A stretch of 64,000 nt of DNA from positions 275,675,614-275,739,613 of the forward strand of contig CP136064.1 in NCBI GenBank assembly GCA_032622095.1. Direction: 5' to 3'. The translations under genes and the position numbers were made by a program. This document shows positions 47,009 through 57,878 of this stretch, piece by piece (the first letter of the stretch is position 1; the number at the start of each line of letters is the position of its first letter). The DNA is from Siphonodentalium dalli (Eukaryota; Mollusca; Scaphopoda; Gadilida; Siphonodentaliidae). The notes below the pieces were generated by a model. It saw nothing but the letters and a program-made list of their open reading frames with translations, ran no database searches and was not told where the DNA came from.

Positions 47009-47362
47009 CTGATTTTAGTGAGCCTGTCATTTGCAGCATGAGTTCCCCAGAGACATAGACTGACATTCCCAAATGTGTGAATATTGTAATGTAAACCCAT
47101 TGGGAACCTCGATTATGCAATGTTTCGTCTGCCAATTTGTGGATATAGAGAAACTAAACTAAAAAGAAATAGAATCTATGTGAAGAAATTTCTGTAGAAA
47201 CTTGACAATAAAGAAACTTTCCAGAGAAGATGAGGCCTAAGTAGAATGAGGTCCCCAGAGGGTGAATTTAGTGATGCTAGTCTGTTTTGCGAGATAGCGT
47301 CACTAAATTCTCCCTCTGGGGACCTCATTCTGCAAATATCCATATTATCAGGCCTGATATCC
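47009..47362. mobile_element. R1 palindromic element, left arm truncated
   Basis: GATTTTAGTGAGCCTGTCAT and GCAGCATGAGTTCCCCAGAG, then the interior. The complete right arm is GAATGAGGTCCCCAGAGGGT ... CCCTCTGGGGACCTCATTCT and TATTATCAGGCCTGATATC. Confidence 0.75.
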
Positions 47363-47619
47363 TGGGAGGAGAAATCAACAAGTTTATGGCTTCAACTAGC
47401 GTCGGTATCAAGTTCACCAGACATTCACAAATCACTGGGACCAGCACGTTGTTGTATCATATAATTCATTGTTCGGAATAATATGCCCAATTAGCATGGT
47501 TTAGCATGGTCCGATAACGTTAAAAACAAGGGTTGCACTTTGAAGATGGCCATGGTGCTCAACAAGTTAATATTTATTAAAAGAGTGACTGTCAGAAAAG
47601 AATTAAAACAAATTGACAT

Positions 47620-47974
47620 TTATTCAATTTATTGCTTTAACAATCTGTTAAAAATAGACAAAGGGCCATAACTCAGGTAAAAATAATCTGACAAACCTGG
47701 TTTTCGAACTCGAAAGAGATATTTTTATAAATGATCCATATAAGAAATATAAATGGAAACGGTTGACGTTTGTTCAAGATATTGCCCTAAAGGTCTAATA
47801 ATTGCTAAAAATAGACACGGAAGGGCCATAACTGAGGTAAAAATATTGGACAAACCTGGTTTTCAAAATTTATCATGATATTGTTGTGAAAGATCCATAT
47901 ACCAGATATGAATGTAATCAATCGACATATGTTCACATTATCGCATGAACAACCTTAAAATTGTTTTTAGTTTC
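47620..47974. repeat. CATAACTC tandem repeat, two units
   Basis: AAGGGCCATAACTCAGGTAA and AAGGGCCATAACTGAGGTAA lie about 170 bp apart, each followed by GACAAACCTGGTTTTC. Same group as 42775-43480. Confidence 0.7.
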
Positions 47975-48105
47975 TAGGTCTTCCATAGCAGATGAGGTCT
48001 CCAGAGGATGAATTTGGTGCTGCTAGCCCGCTGTGCAGGGTAGCATCACTAAATTCACCCTCTGGGGACCTCATTCTGCTAATTTCCGGCACCATATTTG
48101 CAGGT
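47975..48105. mobile_element. R1 fragment (right arm)
   Basis: TCTTCCATAGCAGATGAGGT, CCAGAGGATGAATTTGGTGC and the mirrored ACCCTCTGGGGACCTCATTC, ending CCATATTTGCAGGTC. Confidence 0.75.
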
Positions 48106-48136
48106 CTACAAAGCTGATGTAATCCTCAGAAATAAC

Positions 48137-48960
48137 TGTCTCTCTATCTATAGGCTGAATGGCTAACAAGAGGTATAACTCTATCTATCTATAGGCTGAA
48201 TGGCTAACAAGAGGTATAACTCTATCTATCTATAGGCTGAATGGCTAACAAGAGGTATAACTCTATCTATCTATAGGCTGAATGGCTAACAAGAGGTATA
48301 ACTCTATCTATCTATAGGCTGAATGGCCAACAAGAGGTATAACTCTATCTATCTATAGGCTGAATGGCCAACAAGAGGTATAACTCTATCTATCTATAGG
48401 CTGAATGGCCAACAAGAGGTATAACTCTATCTATCTATAGGCTGAATGGCTAACAAGAGGTATAACTCTATCTATCTATAGGCTGAATGGCTAACAAGAG
48501 GTATAACTCTATCTATCTATAGGCTGAATGGCTAACAAGAGGTATAACTCTATCTATCTATAGGCTGAATGGCTAACAAGAGGTATAACTCTATCTATCT
48601 AAAGGCTGAATGGCTAACAAGAGGTATAACTCTATCTATCTATAGGCTGAATGGCTAACAAGAGGTATAACTCTATCTATCTATAGGCTGAATGGCTAAC
48701 AAGAGGTATAACTCTATCTATCTATAGGCTGAATGGCTAACAAGAGGTATAACTCTATCTATCTATAGGCTGAATGGCTAACAAGAGGTATAACTCTATC
48801 TATCTATAGGCTGAATGGCAACAAGAGGTATAACTCTATCTATCTATAGGCTGAATGGCTAACAAGAGGTATAACTCTATCTATCTATAGGCTGAATGGC
48901 TAACAAGAGGTATAACTCTATCTATCTATAGGCTGAATGGCTAACAAGAGGTATAACACT
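48137..48960. repeat. 41-bp tandem repeat, about 20 units
   Basis: Unit AGGCTGAATGGCTAACAAGA plus GGTATAACTCTATCTATCTAT. Units are nearly identical. Variants are GGCC for GGCT in three consecutive units (48325-48420), one AAAGG and one unit lacking a T. Clustered variants show local unit-by-unit duplication. High identity means recent expansion and probable length polymorphism. Confidence 0.96.
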
Positions 48961-49379
48961 ATCAGTTTAGAGCAGGACTGAATAAGACCTATATCATTGA
49001 TGACCTATTAAAAATGTTGTACCCACCCCAGAAAATTTAAATATTACAGCAACACAAAATCTATTTATCTTGGCAAATAACATTTGTATCCTTGATATGC
49101 TTATATTTGATATTATAACTATTATTTCATATTAAAGAAGATTAAAAATTCATTTGGCTATATCTCCTGTTTGATGAGAAAATAATAATTTTATGATAAT
49201 ATATGATCACAACATTAAAGTGAATGAGTGAAGTGATATGACGTGTAATTTTTAACAGTTTGATTAGGTCAGAACAATCTTTGTCATTCAGAATGAATAT
49301 AAAATGCCCTATGTTCAGTCTCCGTTCATATCAATCCAACCAGAATTATCCCATCAAGAACGGTTTCCAAAATATCACA
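48961..49379. other. No gene seen
   Basis: AT-rich spacer; ends at the TA that flanks the interrupted M1 copy. Confidence 0.4.
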
Positions 49380-49597
49380 TACAGTAATGCCCTAAGTAAT
49401 CGACTCCTTAACCCTTTGAACCCGAGCGGCCGGAAAACCGGCCGCTGCGTGAACCTCCAAATACCCCGGACCGGTCATATATCGACCGCCACGTGTTTGT
49501 TGTTTACATACATCATCGCGGTCGTCTGCTTCTCCAATAATTATGTTTTTCTTTGTGTCTTGTTGCTATTGTGTTTAAGCACACAACATCATGAATT

Positions 49598-50120
49598 ATG
49601 AAGCCTAAAACATTTTCGGTAGACGAGGTGGTCCGGCAAATTTTGGAATCGGACGCGGAAGATTTCGATGATGATGACTACGCCATTTCTGAGTTAGAAT
49701 GGGAGAACGAAAGCACAGTAACACTGGGAGATATTCAGACGTCAGTCGCTCCAGGAGTGGGTGGCGTTGTGTCAAGTAGAGATACGACAAGAGATCAATG
49801 TATGGGGTAGTTGAGGTGTTGTGGAAGTGGGCGGAGCTTATGTCGAGGTAGGGGCATGGCAGGGGGCGTGGCTTCATACCTGCAATTAGTTACAGTGATC
49901 ATAATGTCCATACGTTGAAAAGGGACGCAAATTCGTTTGTCATACGTACCTTTACACCGAACGAGAAGCCGTGACCAAAGAATGTACCAACTTCAATAAG
50001 TATGGACAGTACACCCCAAGGTGGAGTACTTAAATTTATTCTGGGATGATGCACTCTGGCATTTGATTGTCGACGAGACCAACCGAAACGCTCGTCACGT
50101 GATTTCGAAAAAACGCCTAG
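49598..50120 (+). pseudogene. piggyBac transposase, 5' remnant with frame breaks
   Basis: An intact start (49598-49810, 70 codons) encodes an acidic N-terminus with the block DAEDFDDDDY, typical of piggyBac-derived transposases. It is stopped by TAG at 49808. Downstream, separated by a non-coding gap, come FVIRTFTPNEKP (about 49937-49972), an in-frame TGA, a one-frame shift, and then WDDALWHLIVDETNRNA (about 50043-50093). The V-x-ETNR wording is the signature preceding the DDE domain in this family. No DDE catalytic part follows. Reading from ATG at 49598 is supported by the acidic block. The protein is dead: two or more frame breaks and a missing C-terminal two thirds. Confidence 0.75.
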
Positions 50121-50661
50121 GAAATGTCTAAAATGGGGCATAAACGATTGAATGCTCAGGGCAATGGTGTCATTGGATCATTTAGGGTTAGCAACCTTGC
50201 TATACCCTTAAACAAAAGTTTGGGTCACTCATCCGACCAGATATATAACAAATTTCACAGTGGGGCATGGGCTGCATCGAAAACGCCATTTCCTAGGGCT
50301 GAAATACGTCGATAAAAGCTATAATTGCATTTTACATTCGATTTCGGGTAGCTGCATAGCAACCGTTGCAGGGAGAGATCGTGTGGCAATGTATCCCGGT
50401 CTTAAAATACTCAGTGGTCCATGGGGAACATACATGTAAAGTTTCAGATCTGTGGCACCACTTAAACAGAACCCACCAATTGCGCCTAAACAAAGTCTAC
50501 AATAAATAAACGAGAGGCCGATCACGATCAGCAGATGTTAACCCATCCCTTGGCGATAAAAATTTAATATGATCGGATAAATGAGAGTTTTGGTGTTGAA
50601 TTATAGAGTATACTGTTATGTACTATTATAGACAAATGTACATAACACAAATTATTGGAAT

Positions 50662-50731
50662 TTATATAAGAGAATGCACTGGTACAGGATCTGTAATGCT
50701 AAACCACCACAGCCAGCAAGTCCGTGGGTTA
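50662..50731 (+). mobile_element. P2 right-end fragment
   Basis: TATATAAGAGAATGCACTGG, TACAGGATCTGTAATGCTAA and GGGTTAA (TTAA at about 50728) match the P2 right end with heavy erosion. It lies inside the piggyBac remnant. Confidence 0.55.
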
Positions 50732-51289
50732 AATGTGTAGGTGTGACCTGGACATGGAATACTTGGGTTAAGAGAGTCCAATTTAAGTTTACAATAATAA
50801 TGTGTCCTAGTATACAGATAAGCAACCTCACCACTGACCCATTAATATCAATTATATAGCACAGCTGTCAAAAAATCACAGGAATTGTTTATGTTGAACA
50901 CTGACCTCTATTAAACCAATAACAATTATAATGATATCAGACCATCTGAAGATATAACTCTGCAGCACAGATGTCCAAGTCTACTGTTAATATCATGTGA
51001 TGTTTATTGTTGAAACTTATTTTAAATTAGATACCATAGCCTTCTTTATCAGATTATTTGCACATTGGCATAAGAAACATCAGAAAATAATATAGCTTTA
51101 TCAATAGCTAAGTAGTCCAAATGCAATTGGTGAATTAATTAAAAAATTAAAGGGACACATTGGAAATCTTTTTATCAACTTGTATCATAATCATCAATAT
51201 CTAAATGAAAACAAATGACAATGTCAATGACATTTTTTTTATTGTTATTATAAAAGTTAAAAATAATTTTTTTTTTAAATCGATTTTTT

Positions 51290-51665
51290 TTTTCAATTTA
51301 GTTTTTTTTTTGAAAAATGGTCATAACTCCTTTAAAATAAATCGGATCAAACCCATATTCGAACTAGATCTGTATTTTGGGCTGTGAAACTCACATACCA
51401 AATTTGGTTCCAATCAGATAAAAAATGTTTGAGTTATGGCAGAATGTGTGAATTCTAAGTCGAAAAAGGGCCATAACTCTGTAACAAAAACTCGGATCAA
51501 ACCCAAATTCGAACTCGATCTGTATTTTGGGCTGATATACCCATATACAAAATTTGCTTCTGATTGGACAGAAAATGTTTGAGTTATCGCATTACACGTG
51601 AAGTGTCTACGGACGGACAGACGGACGGACAGACGGACGGACAGACGGACGGACGGACGAACGAC
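51290..51665. repeat. CATAACTC repeat with GGACGGACAGAC tail
   Basis: Two units share GG(T/C)CATAACTC, CGGATCAAACCCA(A/T)ATTCGAAC and CTGTATTTTGGGCTG. They end in a (GGACGGACAGAC) microsatellite at about 51611-51660. Inside the piggyBac remnant. Confidence 0.75.
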
Positions 51666-51860
51666 GAGTGGTCAATCCGGACAACGACACTATGTTTACC
51701 ATACATGGTATGGGTAAACATAAAAATAACATTGGGAGCCCAGGGTCATGGTGTCGAGCCAGGGTTCAAAGGGTTAAACACAGCAGAATTATGGATAACT
51801 TTTCAGGAATTAGTCGGAAATATGGCTTGTTGCCATTCATCGGAAAGCTCTCCCCGAGAT

Positions 51861-51984
51861 ACACCCCTATATTCCAAATATCTGAATAAGATTTTTGCAC
51901 CAAAAATGGCACATGACATTTAGAAGTCCAACTACATGTATCCTATGCAATCCGCACTTATAGAAATCGCGATTTCTCACCAAA
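51861..51984. other. Short spacer
   Basis: Nothing recognised. Confidence 0.35.
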
Positions 51985-52290
51985 CTTGAAAATATGCAGA
52001 ATGAGGTCACCAGAGGGTCAATTTAGTGGTGCAACCCGCACAGCAGGCTAGAATCATTAGATTCACCTTCTGGGGCCTCATTCTGCTTAGGCTTCATCTT
52101 CTGTGGAATCTATCTTTATTATCAAATTAACAAGTTGTTTAGTTTCTTTAGAATTTTCTTGTTCTTTTTTAGTTTAGTTTCTCTATATCCCCAAACTGGC
52201 AGACAACACAATGCATAATCAAAGTGCCCAATCGCCATCATCACATATCTGGGAACTTAAATCTATGTCTAGGTCTCCCATAGCAGAGAA
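51985..52290. mobile_element. R1 fragment (left arm and interior)
   Basis: GCAGAATGAGGTCACCAGAG, mirrored CACCTTCTGGGGCCTCATTC, interior TTTTTAGTTTAGTTTCTCTA and TCTAGGTCTCCCATAGCAGA. The right arm is missing. It lies downstream of the RAR stop codon. Confidence 0.7.
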
Positions 52291-52517
52291 TTGCTAGAAA
52301 TTATCACCATGAATCACTCTCCCAAAAAATAAAACAATTGCCATTGTTTTGCCTATCGTACATTCTTTACATAGTGTTTTGAAACTAGTATAAGAGGTCA
52401 CACATGCGCGTATATTTGACCGAAAATAGAATTCATTTATCAACATTTAGTATCAATTAACATAATATCTGGAATAGAACATAAAACTTACACCATTCAC
52501 AATGGCATTCCAACATT

Positions 52518-52523
52518 TTTAAT
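52518..52523 (-). promoter_or_regulatory. Candidate poly(A) signal ATTAAA for the RAR gene
   Basis: ATTAAA on the minus strand about 120 nt past the RAR stop codon at 52644-52646. It is the common variant of AATAAA. AT-rich sequence produces such words by chance, so this is weak. Confidence 0.3.
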
Positions 52524-52643
52524 GATTTGAAATGGTGATGATTCTGATGAGAGGACGAATGACGAAGTAGACATGTGGAGACATCTGAATAACATCAGCA
52601 GATTACTGTTAGTAGTCGCTGAAGTGGAACCATGGTACCCGTC

Positions 52644-52744
52644 TCACGGGATACATACATTCTCCTGTCTATCGAGCATCTCAATAATCAACGGAGGAAG
52701 TTGTTCAGGCATCTCAAGTTGCATATGAAGAACCCGCTCAGCAC
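52644..52744 (-). CDS. RAR: Retinoic acid receptor, 3' coding exon (helix 11-12, AF-2)
   Basis: Minus-strand exon after acceptor ...TTCTGTAG. It opens by completing a Gly codon and reads GAERVLHMQLEMPEQ then LPPLIIEMLDRQENVCIP, ending in TGA. Vertebrate RARs have GAERxITLKMEIPGxMPPLIxEML at this place, so this is the H11-H12 segment. LIIEML fits the AF-2 helix pattern (two hydrophobics, any residue, Glu, two hydrophobics) that recruits coactivators. Only about nine residues follow AF-2, so the F domain is very short if this is the last exon. Two possible donors lie near the end: GTATGT after the codons for QEN, and GTGAGA over the stop. A further exon is therefore possible. The upstream exon at 63751 ends in matching phase 1. 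RARs are nuclear ligand-controlled transcription factors that pair with RXR; some mollusc RARs are reported not to respond to retinoids. Confidence 0.88.
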
Positions 52745-52774
52745 CTACAGAATAATGGCATGAAACATGATTTT

Positions 52775-53480
52775 AAATGATCGATGATGTACAATGTATA
52801 GAGTACCTGTAACAGAGTAACGACATGAAACATGATTATAAATGATCGATGATGAAACATGTCTAGTTGAGTACCTGTAACTTAGTAACTACATGAATTA
52901 TAATTATAAATGATCGATGATGAATCATGTCCAGTTGTATAGATTACCTGTAACTTAGTAACGATTGATTGATTGATTGGGGTTTATTGTCACTTTAGCA
53001 ACTAAGGCCATATCACGGACATTGCCAGTTTTAGTGGTGGAGGAAATCTGCACACTTGCGACTAATCTAACAGTGATTTCAATGGCTGATAAACTCGTCA
53101 ACCATGTGCGGCAAACCACCGGCCATCGGCGAGTAACTGGTAAGTCCACCAGATAACGATTTCGAGTTACAAAGTCCACGATGGAAACATGTGGATTTGA
53201 ACCCTTATGGCCAGCGCTGGAGGGCGAAACGGCTTGGAGTTGTACCCCTAACTGATTGAGCCACCGAGGCCCACAAACTTAGTAACGACATGAAACATAT
53301 TAAATGATCGATGATGAAACATGTCTAGTTGTATAGATTACGTGTAACTTAGTAACGACATGAAACATATTAAATGATCGATGATGAAACATGTCTAGTT
53401 GTATAGATTACGTGTAACTTAGTAACGACATGAAACATATTAAATGATCGATGATGAAACATGTCTAGTTGCATAGATTA
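52775..53480. repeat. About-65-bp tandem array split by a SINE
   Basis: Units share ACATGAAACATGATTATAAA / CATATTAAATGATCGATGAT, GAAACATGTCTAGTTGTATA and GATTACGTGTAACTTAGTAA. About three units lie left of the SINE and three right of it. The last three units (from 53288) are nearly identical, so the right side expanded recently. Lies in the RAR intron. Confidence 0.8.
52965..53275 (-). mobile_element. tRNA-derived SINE
   Basis: On the minus strand the element starts GGGCCTCGGTGGCTCAATCA at about 53272. It has an A box TGGCTCAATCAGTTAG (53248-53263) and a B box GGTTCAAATCC (53193-53203), 45 nt apart, as in tRNA-like RNA polymerase III promoters. A tRNA-unrelated body of about 190 bp follows and it ends in CAATCAATCAATC, a simple-repeat 3' tail. 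Thirteen-base target duplications AACTTAGTAACGA flank it (52952-52964, 53276-53288). Since the host array repeats these bases, the duplication is consistent but could be array sequence. The 74-codon frame at 52955-53179 is a by-product. Confidence 0.85.
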
Positions 53481-53481
53481 C

Positions 53482-53681
53482 CTGTAACAAATAACGCTGA
53501 AAGTGTTATCTTCATAGGTTTTTCAAGAGTTATCTATCCTGGATATGCGCTAACCTATGGGACAGCCATCTGCGATATGCGCTAACCTATGGGACAGCCA
53601 TCTGCGCCATTCCGCGTACATTTTTTTATTATTATATGTTAATTCATTGCAGTTATATCTCATCATTCATATATGTATTGT
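53482..53681. other. RAR intron, short direct repeat
   Basis: GATATGCGCTAACCTATGGG with ACAGCCATCTGCG occurs twice in tandem (about 53540-53608). Nothing else seen. Confidence 0.6.
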
Positions 53682-54333
53682 TTAAAGGGGTACTGTACAC
53701 AAAGATAGGAGATTTTTTTATTTACTCCCATTGAAATAACTTTCAAGTTAGATTGTGTTCGTGTTATATGAGTTTCGTATAAACCTAATTTAGCGAAGAA
53801 AATATTGATCTTGGAAACAAAAATATTACGATTTCAAACTACGCGCCATGTTTTTGACCTTCACCAGAGAAGACGCGGGTCGCAGTAAGAACCGGAAGTT
53901 CATTGCTCACAGCTGCGATTGATGCATTCAATCTCTTCCATCGAACAATCTCACTCCCTATAAAATACTTGACGCTTTATGACTCTTGTTTCTTTCTCCT
54001 TTTTTTCCGAATCGGTTATAACGGGCCTTCTTTTGCAGGTAACATGTTTTGTTTGCAACTCAATAATGTTCGCGAACGGCCGTCGGTAAAAGACACGCAA
54101 CATATGCGATTTCAAGAACGGTAACTCGTAATGGCATAATTCTCCATTTTATGACTCCAGCCATAAATGAATTTATATTAAATAATTCAATTTTACTTTT
54201 ACGATAGCCTGTTAACCGGAACGTTTTCAGTAGACATCGTCGACTCAAATTAGTTATTTTATAATATAATATTCATATTAGATCGCTATTGTCACCGGGA
54301 ATTTATTGAAATTGGGGTACAGTACCCCTTTAA
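53682..54333. mobile_element. P4 TTAA element, short form
   Basis: TTAA (53682-53685) AGGGGTACTGTAC ... GTACAGTACCCCT TTAA (54330-54333). Terminal inverted repeat about 13 bp. Shares its right part with the fragment at 28857-29060 and its end region with the long form at 42684. The 73-codon plus frame (53903-54124) is unrecognised. Confidence 0.75.
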
Positions 54334-54742
54334 GTACACAAATATGTGTACAAATGAACATATCAATGGGAACTATTAAATAAAACACTCACGGAAAGGC
54401 ACCAGCGGTTAGCATGTTTACAGGAGACATTCAAAATACTGACTCAGAGAGCCCTCGCTTTCAATGCATTGGATTTTCAAAAAAAACCATCAGGAGGGGG
54501 ACACCCCTGCCCGAACCTACCTCCCCCTCGACATTCGGGATATGCCTTCGGCATATCATTCCCTGAAAACAGGTGTCTCCAAAAAATCCCTGGATCTTCA
54601 CTGATGAGACATTATATAGATTAATTATTCATGACTCCGAGCATAACATTTATTTATTATACATGTATACCGTGTGATTTACTGTGATTTCTCGAGTGAT
54701 TAGCATAACATTTATTTATTATATTCCTGTGTACTGTATTCC
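54334..54742. other. RAR intron, nothing recognised
   Basis: A short duplication of CATAACATTTATTTATTATA (54641 and 54703) is the only structure seen. Confidence 0.45.
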
Positions 54743-55026
54743 AGATTCAGCCTCGGGTAACCTCATTCTGCTTAGGCTTCAACTTCTATGGGAGATCTAG
54801 GATCAGATTGAAGTACCCACAATTGAATTTGTTGATGTCCACCCCAATAGTCTAGTTGATTATGTATTTTATCTTATGCAAATTAGGGGAAACAGAAACT
54901 GAACCTGAACAGAAGGGAAAGAGTAACTAAAAACAGTGTCAATTTGAGACTATAGACACTTCTTAGAAGATGAGGCCTTGGCAGAATGAGGTCCACAGAT
55001 GGTGAATTTGGTGATGCTAGCCCGCT
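54743..55026. mobile_element. R1 palindromic element, strongly eroded
   Basis: CTCATTCTGCTTAGGCTTCA on the left and GAATGAGGTCCACAGATGGT on the right, with diverged interior. Confidence 0.6.
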
Positions 55027-55136
55027 TAACTTGAACACCTACATGTTATATCGGGAACACACAAAGTGGTGATAACCAGTTTATCTTACAATTCACCCAA
55101 CAGACTTTCGTCTAAAAGGTGGCATCTTATAAGAAC

Positions 55137-55353
55137 TACAGTAATGCTCTAAATAATCGACTCCTTAACCACATCAGAATTATGGGTAACTTTTTAGGAT
55201 TTAGTTGGAAATATGGCTTGTTGCCATTCATTGGAAAGCTCTCAGTGAGAGCTTTTGGATGAATGGCAACAATCCATATTTCTGACAAAATCCTGAAAAG
55301 TTACCCATAATTCTGCTGTGGTTAAGGAGTTGATTATTTAGAGCATTACTGTA
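55137..55353. mobile_element. M1 palindromic MITE, complete
   Basis: TA (55137-55138) CAGTAATGCTCTAAATAATC ... TTAGAGCATTACTG TA (55352-55353). Arms mirror each other with the centre near AGCTCTCAGTGAGAGCTTT. Confidence 0.88.
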
Positions 55354-56520
55354 TGTCATTGCTCTTATATAGATAACAACGTTTTCAGTTGAGATCGTGG
55401 TGCATCACTGTTAAGACTGTTAAGGGTGTCAAAATAGATCCGAATAGTCATACGCACTAAATCAAAACAATAGTTTTTTGTGAAAATCAACAAATATTAT
55501 TTAGTGCTTTCAGCATTGTTATCGCAAATGACTCTATGGATATGACAGATGTTTCAGCCCGATTTTGTGCAAATAATAGGACTAATTGATGTTAATTGGC
55601 CGGTTAATCGTATTTTATTTACTAAGAAGCGAGTCTCTTGACAGCTCACGTGCAGTCACTGTTGCCATTCAGGATACAACATGTTGCATGCACGATACTA
55701 TATCGGAAACTGTGTGTATTTGAGGAAAAATAGCTTAAAGACATATTATCGACTTGGTCGGGTTCGTGAAACTGATAAAGTTAGTACTCAGGCACTATGT
55801 TATCTGGAGAATGTATCGTTCTATTGACATTGCCGAAAATATAAAAGAAATCCACCATACCGCTCCATAGAAAACATCATCTGAACTATGCTGAACTGCA
55901 AATATTTACATCATGATTCGGGGTGCAACGATTGGCGATAAACTAACACAAATGATTTCGCCATCGAAAGTCACTGCATTTAATTAATATATAAGAATGA
56001 CGGTGTGTGTTGACAATTTGGATTAATATTCGTAAAAATAACTAAATTGAGCAAGATTATTCTCCATTACTACATGTATTTGATCACCCCCACCAGAGTG
56101 CTTCATATCACTTTGTAAGATAATTATAATCTTAGAACTTTTAAATAAGTTTCACTAATATGGTACTTGGTATATCATATACAATATAATATAATTTAAT
56201 TATGAGTGGCTTTAACGATGGTCTATTTCTTAATAAATACGGGTTATGTAGTTTCCGGGGATATAAAGCAGTAGATATGAGTCGCATGACACCTGTCCGG
56301 AAATGCTTCTATCATCAAAATTGATTTTATAATGGAACTTTGTATTGTCACCGCTGTCGGTGTTTTGCATATAATTACATCTCTATTTTTCTCCTTCGTT
56401 CTCCTCGATTCTGATTGGAAAAGTCCTTGCAACATCTTAGTTACTTGTTGCTTGTATTTCTCGATAAAGATGTCACAAGAAATACGTCGATTGCATATAT
56501 GATATACACCGTATCTTCCA
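55354..56520. repeat. RAR intron; dispersed repeat D (inverted) at about 55440-56060
   Basis: GCTCCATAGAAAACATCATC and GCAAATATTTACATCATGAT around 55865-55915 are the reverse complement of sequence near 32310-32370. No gene seen in the remainder. Confidence 0.5.
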
Positions 56521-56588
56521 CTAACCCTTTACCCAACAAAACGGTCAAAAACGCCCAAATAAAGCTACAACAGCCTAAAATATCTGCG
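56521..56588 (+). mobile_element. P1 left-end fragment
   Basis: CTAA (mutated TTAA) CCCTTTACCCAACAAAACGG, CAAAAACGCCCAAATAAAGC and ACAACAGCCTAAAATATCTG. No hairpin or right end follows, so only the tip of a P1 copy, or of a longer relative, remains. Confidence 0.7.
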
Positions 56589-57081
56589 ACAATCAAGTGG
56601 GACATTTTTTCATTACTATTTTTAGATAGAGTTATACCGCATGCTTTGCTCCAAACGATCGCGAGCCGTAAAATGTCCAAAAATGATTGTATGTATATTA
56701 TATCATTACAGATAATTGGAAATAAAGAGATAATTTGAAGAAATAGACTGTCTTTAAGTGTTAAAACAACAAGGTTAGAAAGCAAGAACATATAACATGC
56801 CCATAATTAGAAACAATAGAAAGGAAAGTAACCAGAATTTCTTCCTATTCAAGCATTTTAAGATTTAAACATATATATATAGTTTGTTTCCCTCAGGTTT
56901 CGAGCATTGGTCCTCAGTTCATTATTACTACTCTATCTGATACATGTATGTCCGGTTATATAACCTGTGGTAGGGTAGATTATGTCTGAGGGAAGGAGCT
57001 TTATTGGGTGGTATGCTTGCGGATTGCCCTATGAGGCTGACTCAGTTAGAAATGGACCATTAAAAAACACTGGCTAAAAGA
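56589..57081. other. RAR intron, nothing recognised
   Basis: Contains unrecognised short frames on both strands and no repeat shared with the window. Confidence 0.4.
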
Positions 57082-57342
57082 TTAACCCTTACTGGAGCTT
57101 CCTGAAATTTTGCGAAAACCCTGTGCCAATGAATTATCTTATACGAGTCTCCCATAGGGAGCCTCACAGATAAGAGAATGTATTGGCCTAACAATATTTA
57201 CCTTGACATTGTAAGCCAGTTCATTCCCTTACATATGCAAGGCTCCCTAATGGAGACTCGAATATGTAAGAGAATGCACTGGCACAGGTTCTTTAGTGCT
57301 GCACCAGCACAGCTCCCGTCATGAACCTCGTGAAAGGGTTAA
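57082..57342 (-). mobile_element. P2 piggyBac-like foldback MITE
   Basis: TTAA at 57082-57085 and 57339-57342. Left CCCTTACTGGAGCTTCCTGA, right GCACAGCTCCCGTCATGAAC. Two hairpins with CTCCCATAGGGAGCC and GGCTCCCTAATGGAGAC centres. A small CCTCGTGAA duplication lies near the right tip. Confidence 0.82.
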
Positions 57343-57394
57343 GCCTAATCTCCTTTACAGTTTTGTTGCACATGGCTTTGTGTATCTTGCGGGT

Positions 57395-57596
57395 TACAGT
57401 AATACCCTAAATAATCGACCCCTTAACCACAGCAGAATTATGGGTAACTTTTCAGGATTTAGTCAGAAATATGGCTTGTTGCCATACATCGGAAACTTCC
57501 GATGAATGGCAACAAGCCATATTTCCGACAAAATCCTGAAAAGTTACCCATAATTCTACTGTGGTTAAGGAGTCGATTATTTAGAGCATTACTGTA
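57395..57596. mobile_element. M1 palindromic MITE, complete
   Basis: TA (57395-57396) CAGTAATACCCTAAATAATC ... TTAGAGCATTACTG TA (57595-57596). Nearly perfect arms meeting at CGGAAACTTCCGATG. Confidence 0.88.
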
Positions 57597-57878
57597 TGAG
57601 TCTGTGTTCCCTGTTTGGACTCAGTGTTGTCTCTTAATACTGTTCTCGATGACAGTCGTTTCAGAAGTACCCTCGCGTGGGGCGTCTATGCTAATGACAC
57701 TCATTTTGAACCAACAAAACATCATAAGCAGTTAACTAGGCTAGAGTCAAAATAAGTAGAGTAATATTTTAAAGAATTTAAATGCTTTATTAATCATCTG
57801 ATGCATGCATCGTTGAACATTGATTTTATTTCCAAGCTTCCGTGACTGTTGAAATAACCCAGGATCTACCACAGCAAG
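57597..57878. other. RAR intron, nothing recognised
   Basis: Short unique spacer. Confidence 0.4.

Larger units (their letters stand above)
49408..51777 (+). mobile_element. Decayed piggyBac element
   Basis: TTAA (49408-49411) CCCTTTGAACCCGAGC ... AGGGTTCAAAGGG TTAA (51774-51777). The left subterminal region holds a perfect hairpin GCGGCCGGAAAACCGGCCGC (49426-49445), echoing the CCGGCC...AAAACCGGCC motif just inside the P1 ends. The interior has transposase remnants followed by unrelated and repeat sequence: a P2 right-end fragment at about 50662-50731 and a CATAACTC block at 51290-51665. The catalytic core is mostly gone, so it cannot be autonomous. Confidence 0.85.
49380..51860. mobile_element. 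M1 MITE left half split by the piggyBac remnant
   Basis: TA, CAGTAATGCCCTAAGTAATC and GACTCC TTAA stop at 49411. The M1 sequence resumes at 51774 as TTAA ACACAGCAGAATTATGG and continues through GGAAATATGGCTTGTTGCCA to GAAAGCTCTCC near 51855. The right half of this M1 copy is missing. Confidence 0.8.

Noticed and set aside
48137-48960. CRISPR-like array with 41-bp period
   Set aside because: No non-repeated spacers between units; a plain minisatellite.
52542-52565. Hammerhead-like CTGATGAGAGGACGAA past the RAR stop
   Set aside because: The core words are there but the bases between cannot form stem II, and no matching stems I or III are seen.
52955-53179. 74-codon minus frame as a gene
   Set aside because: Lies entirely within the SINE.
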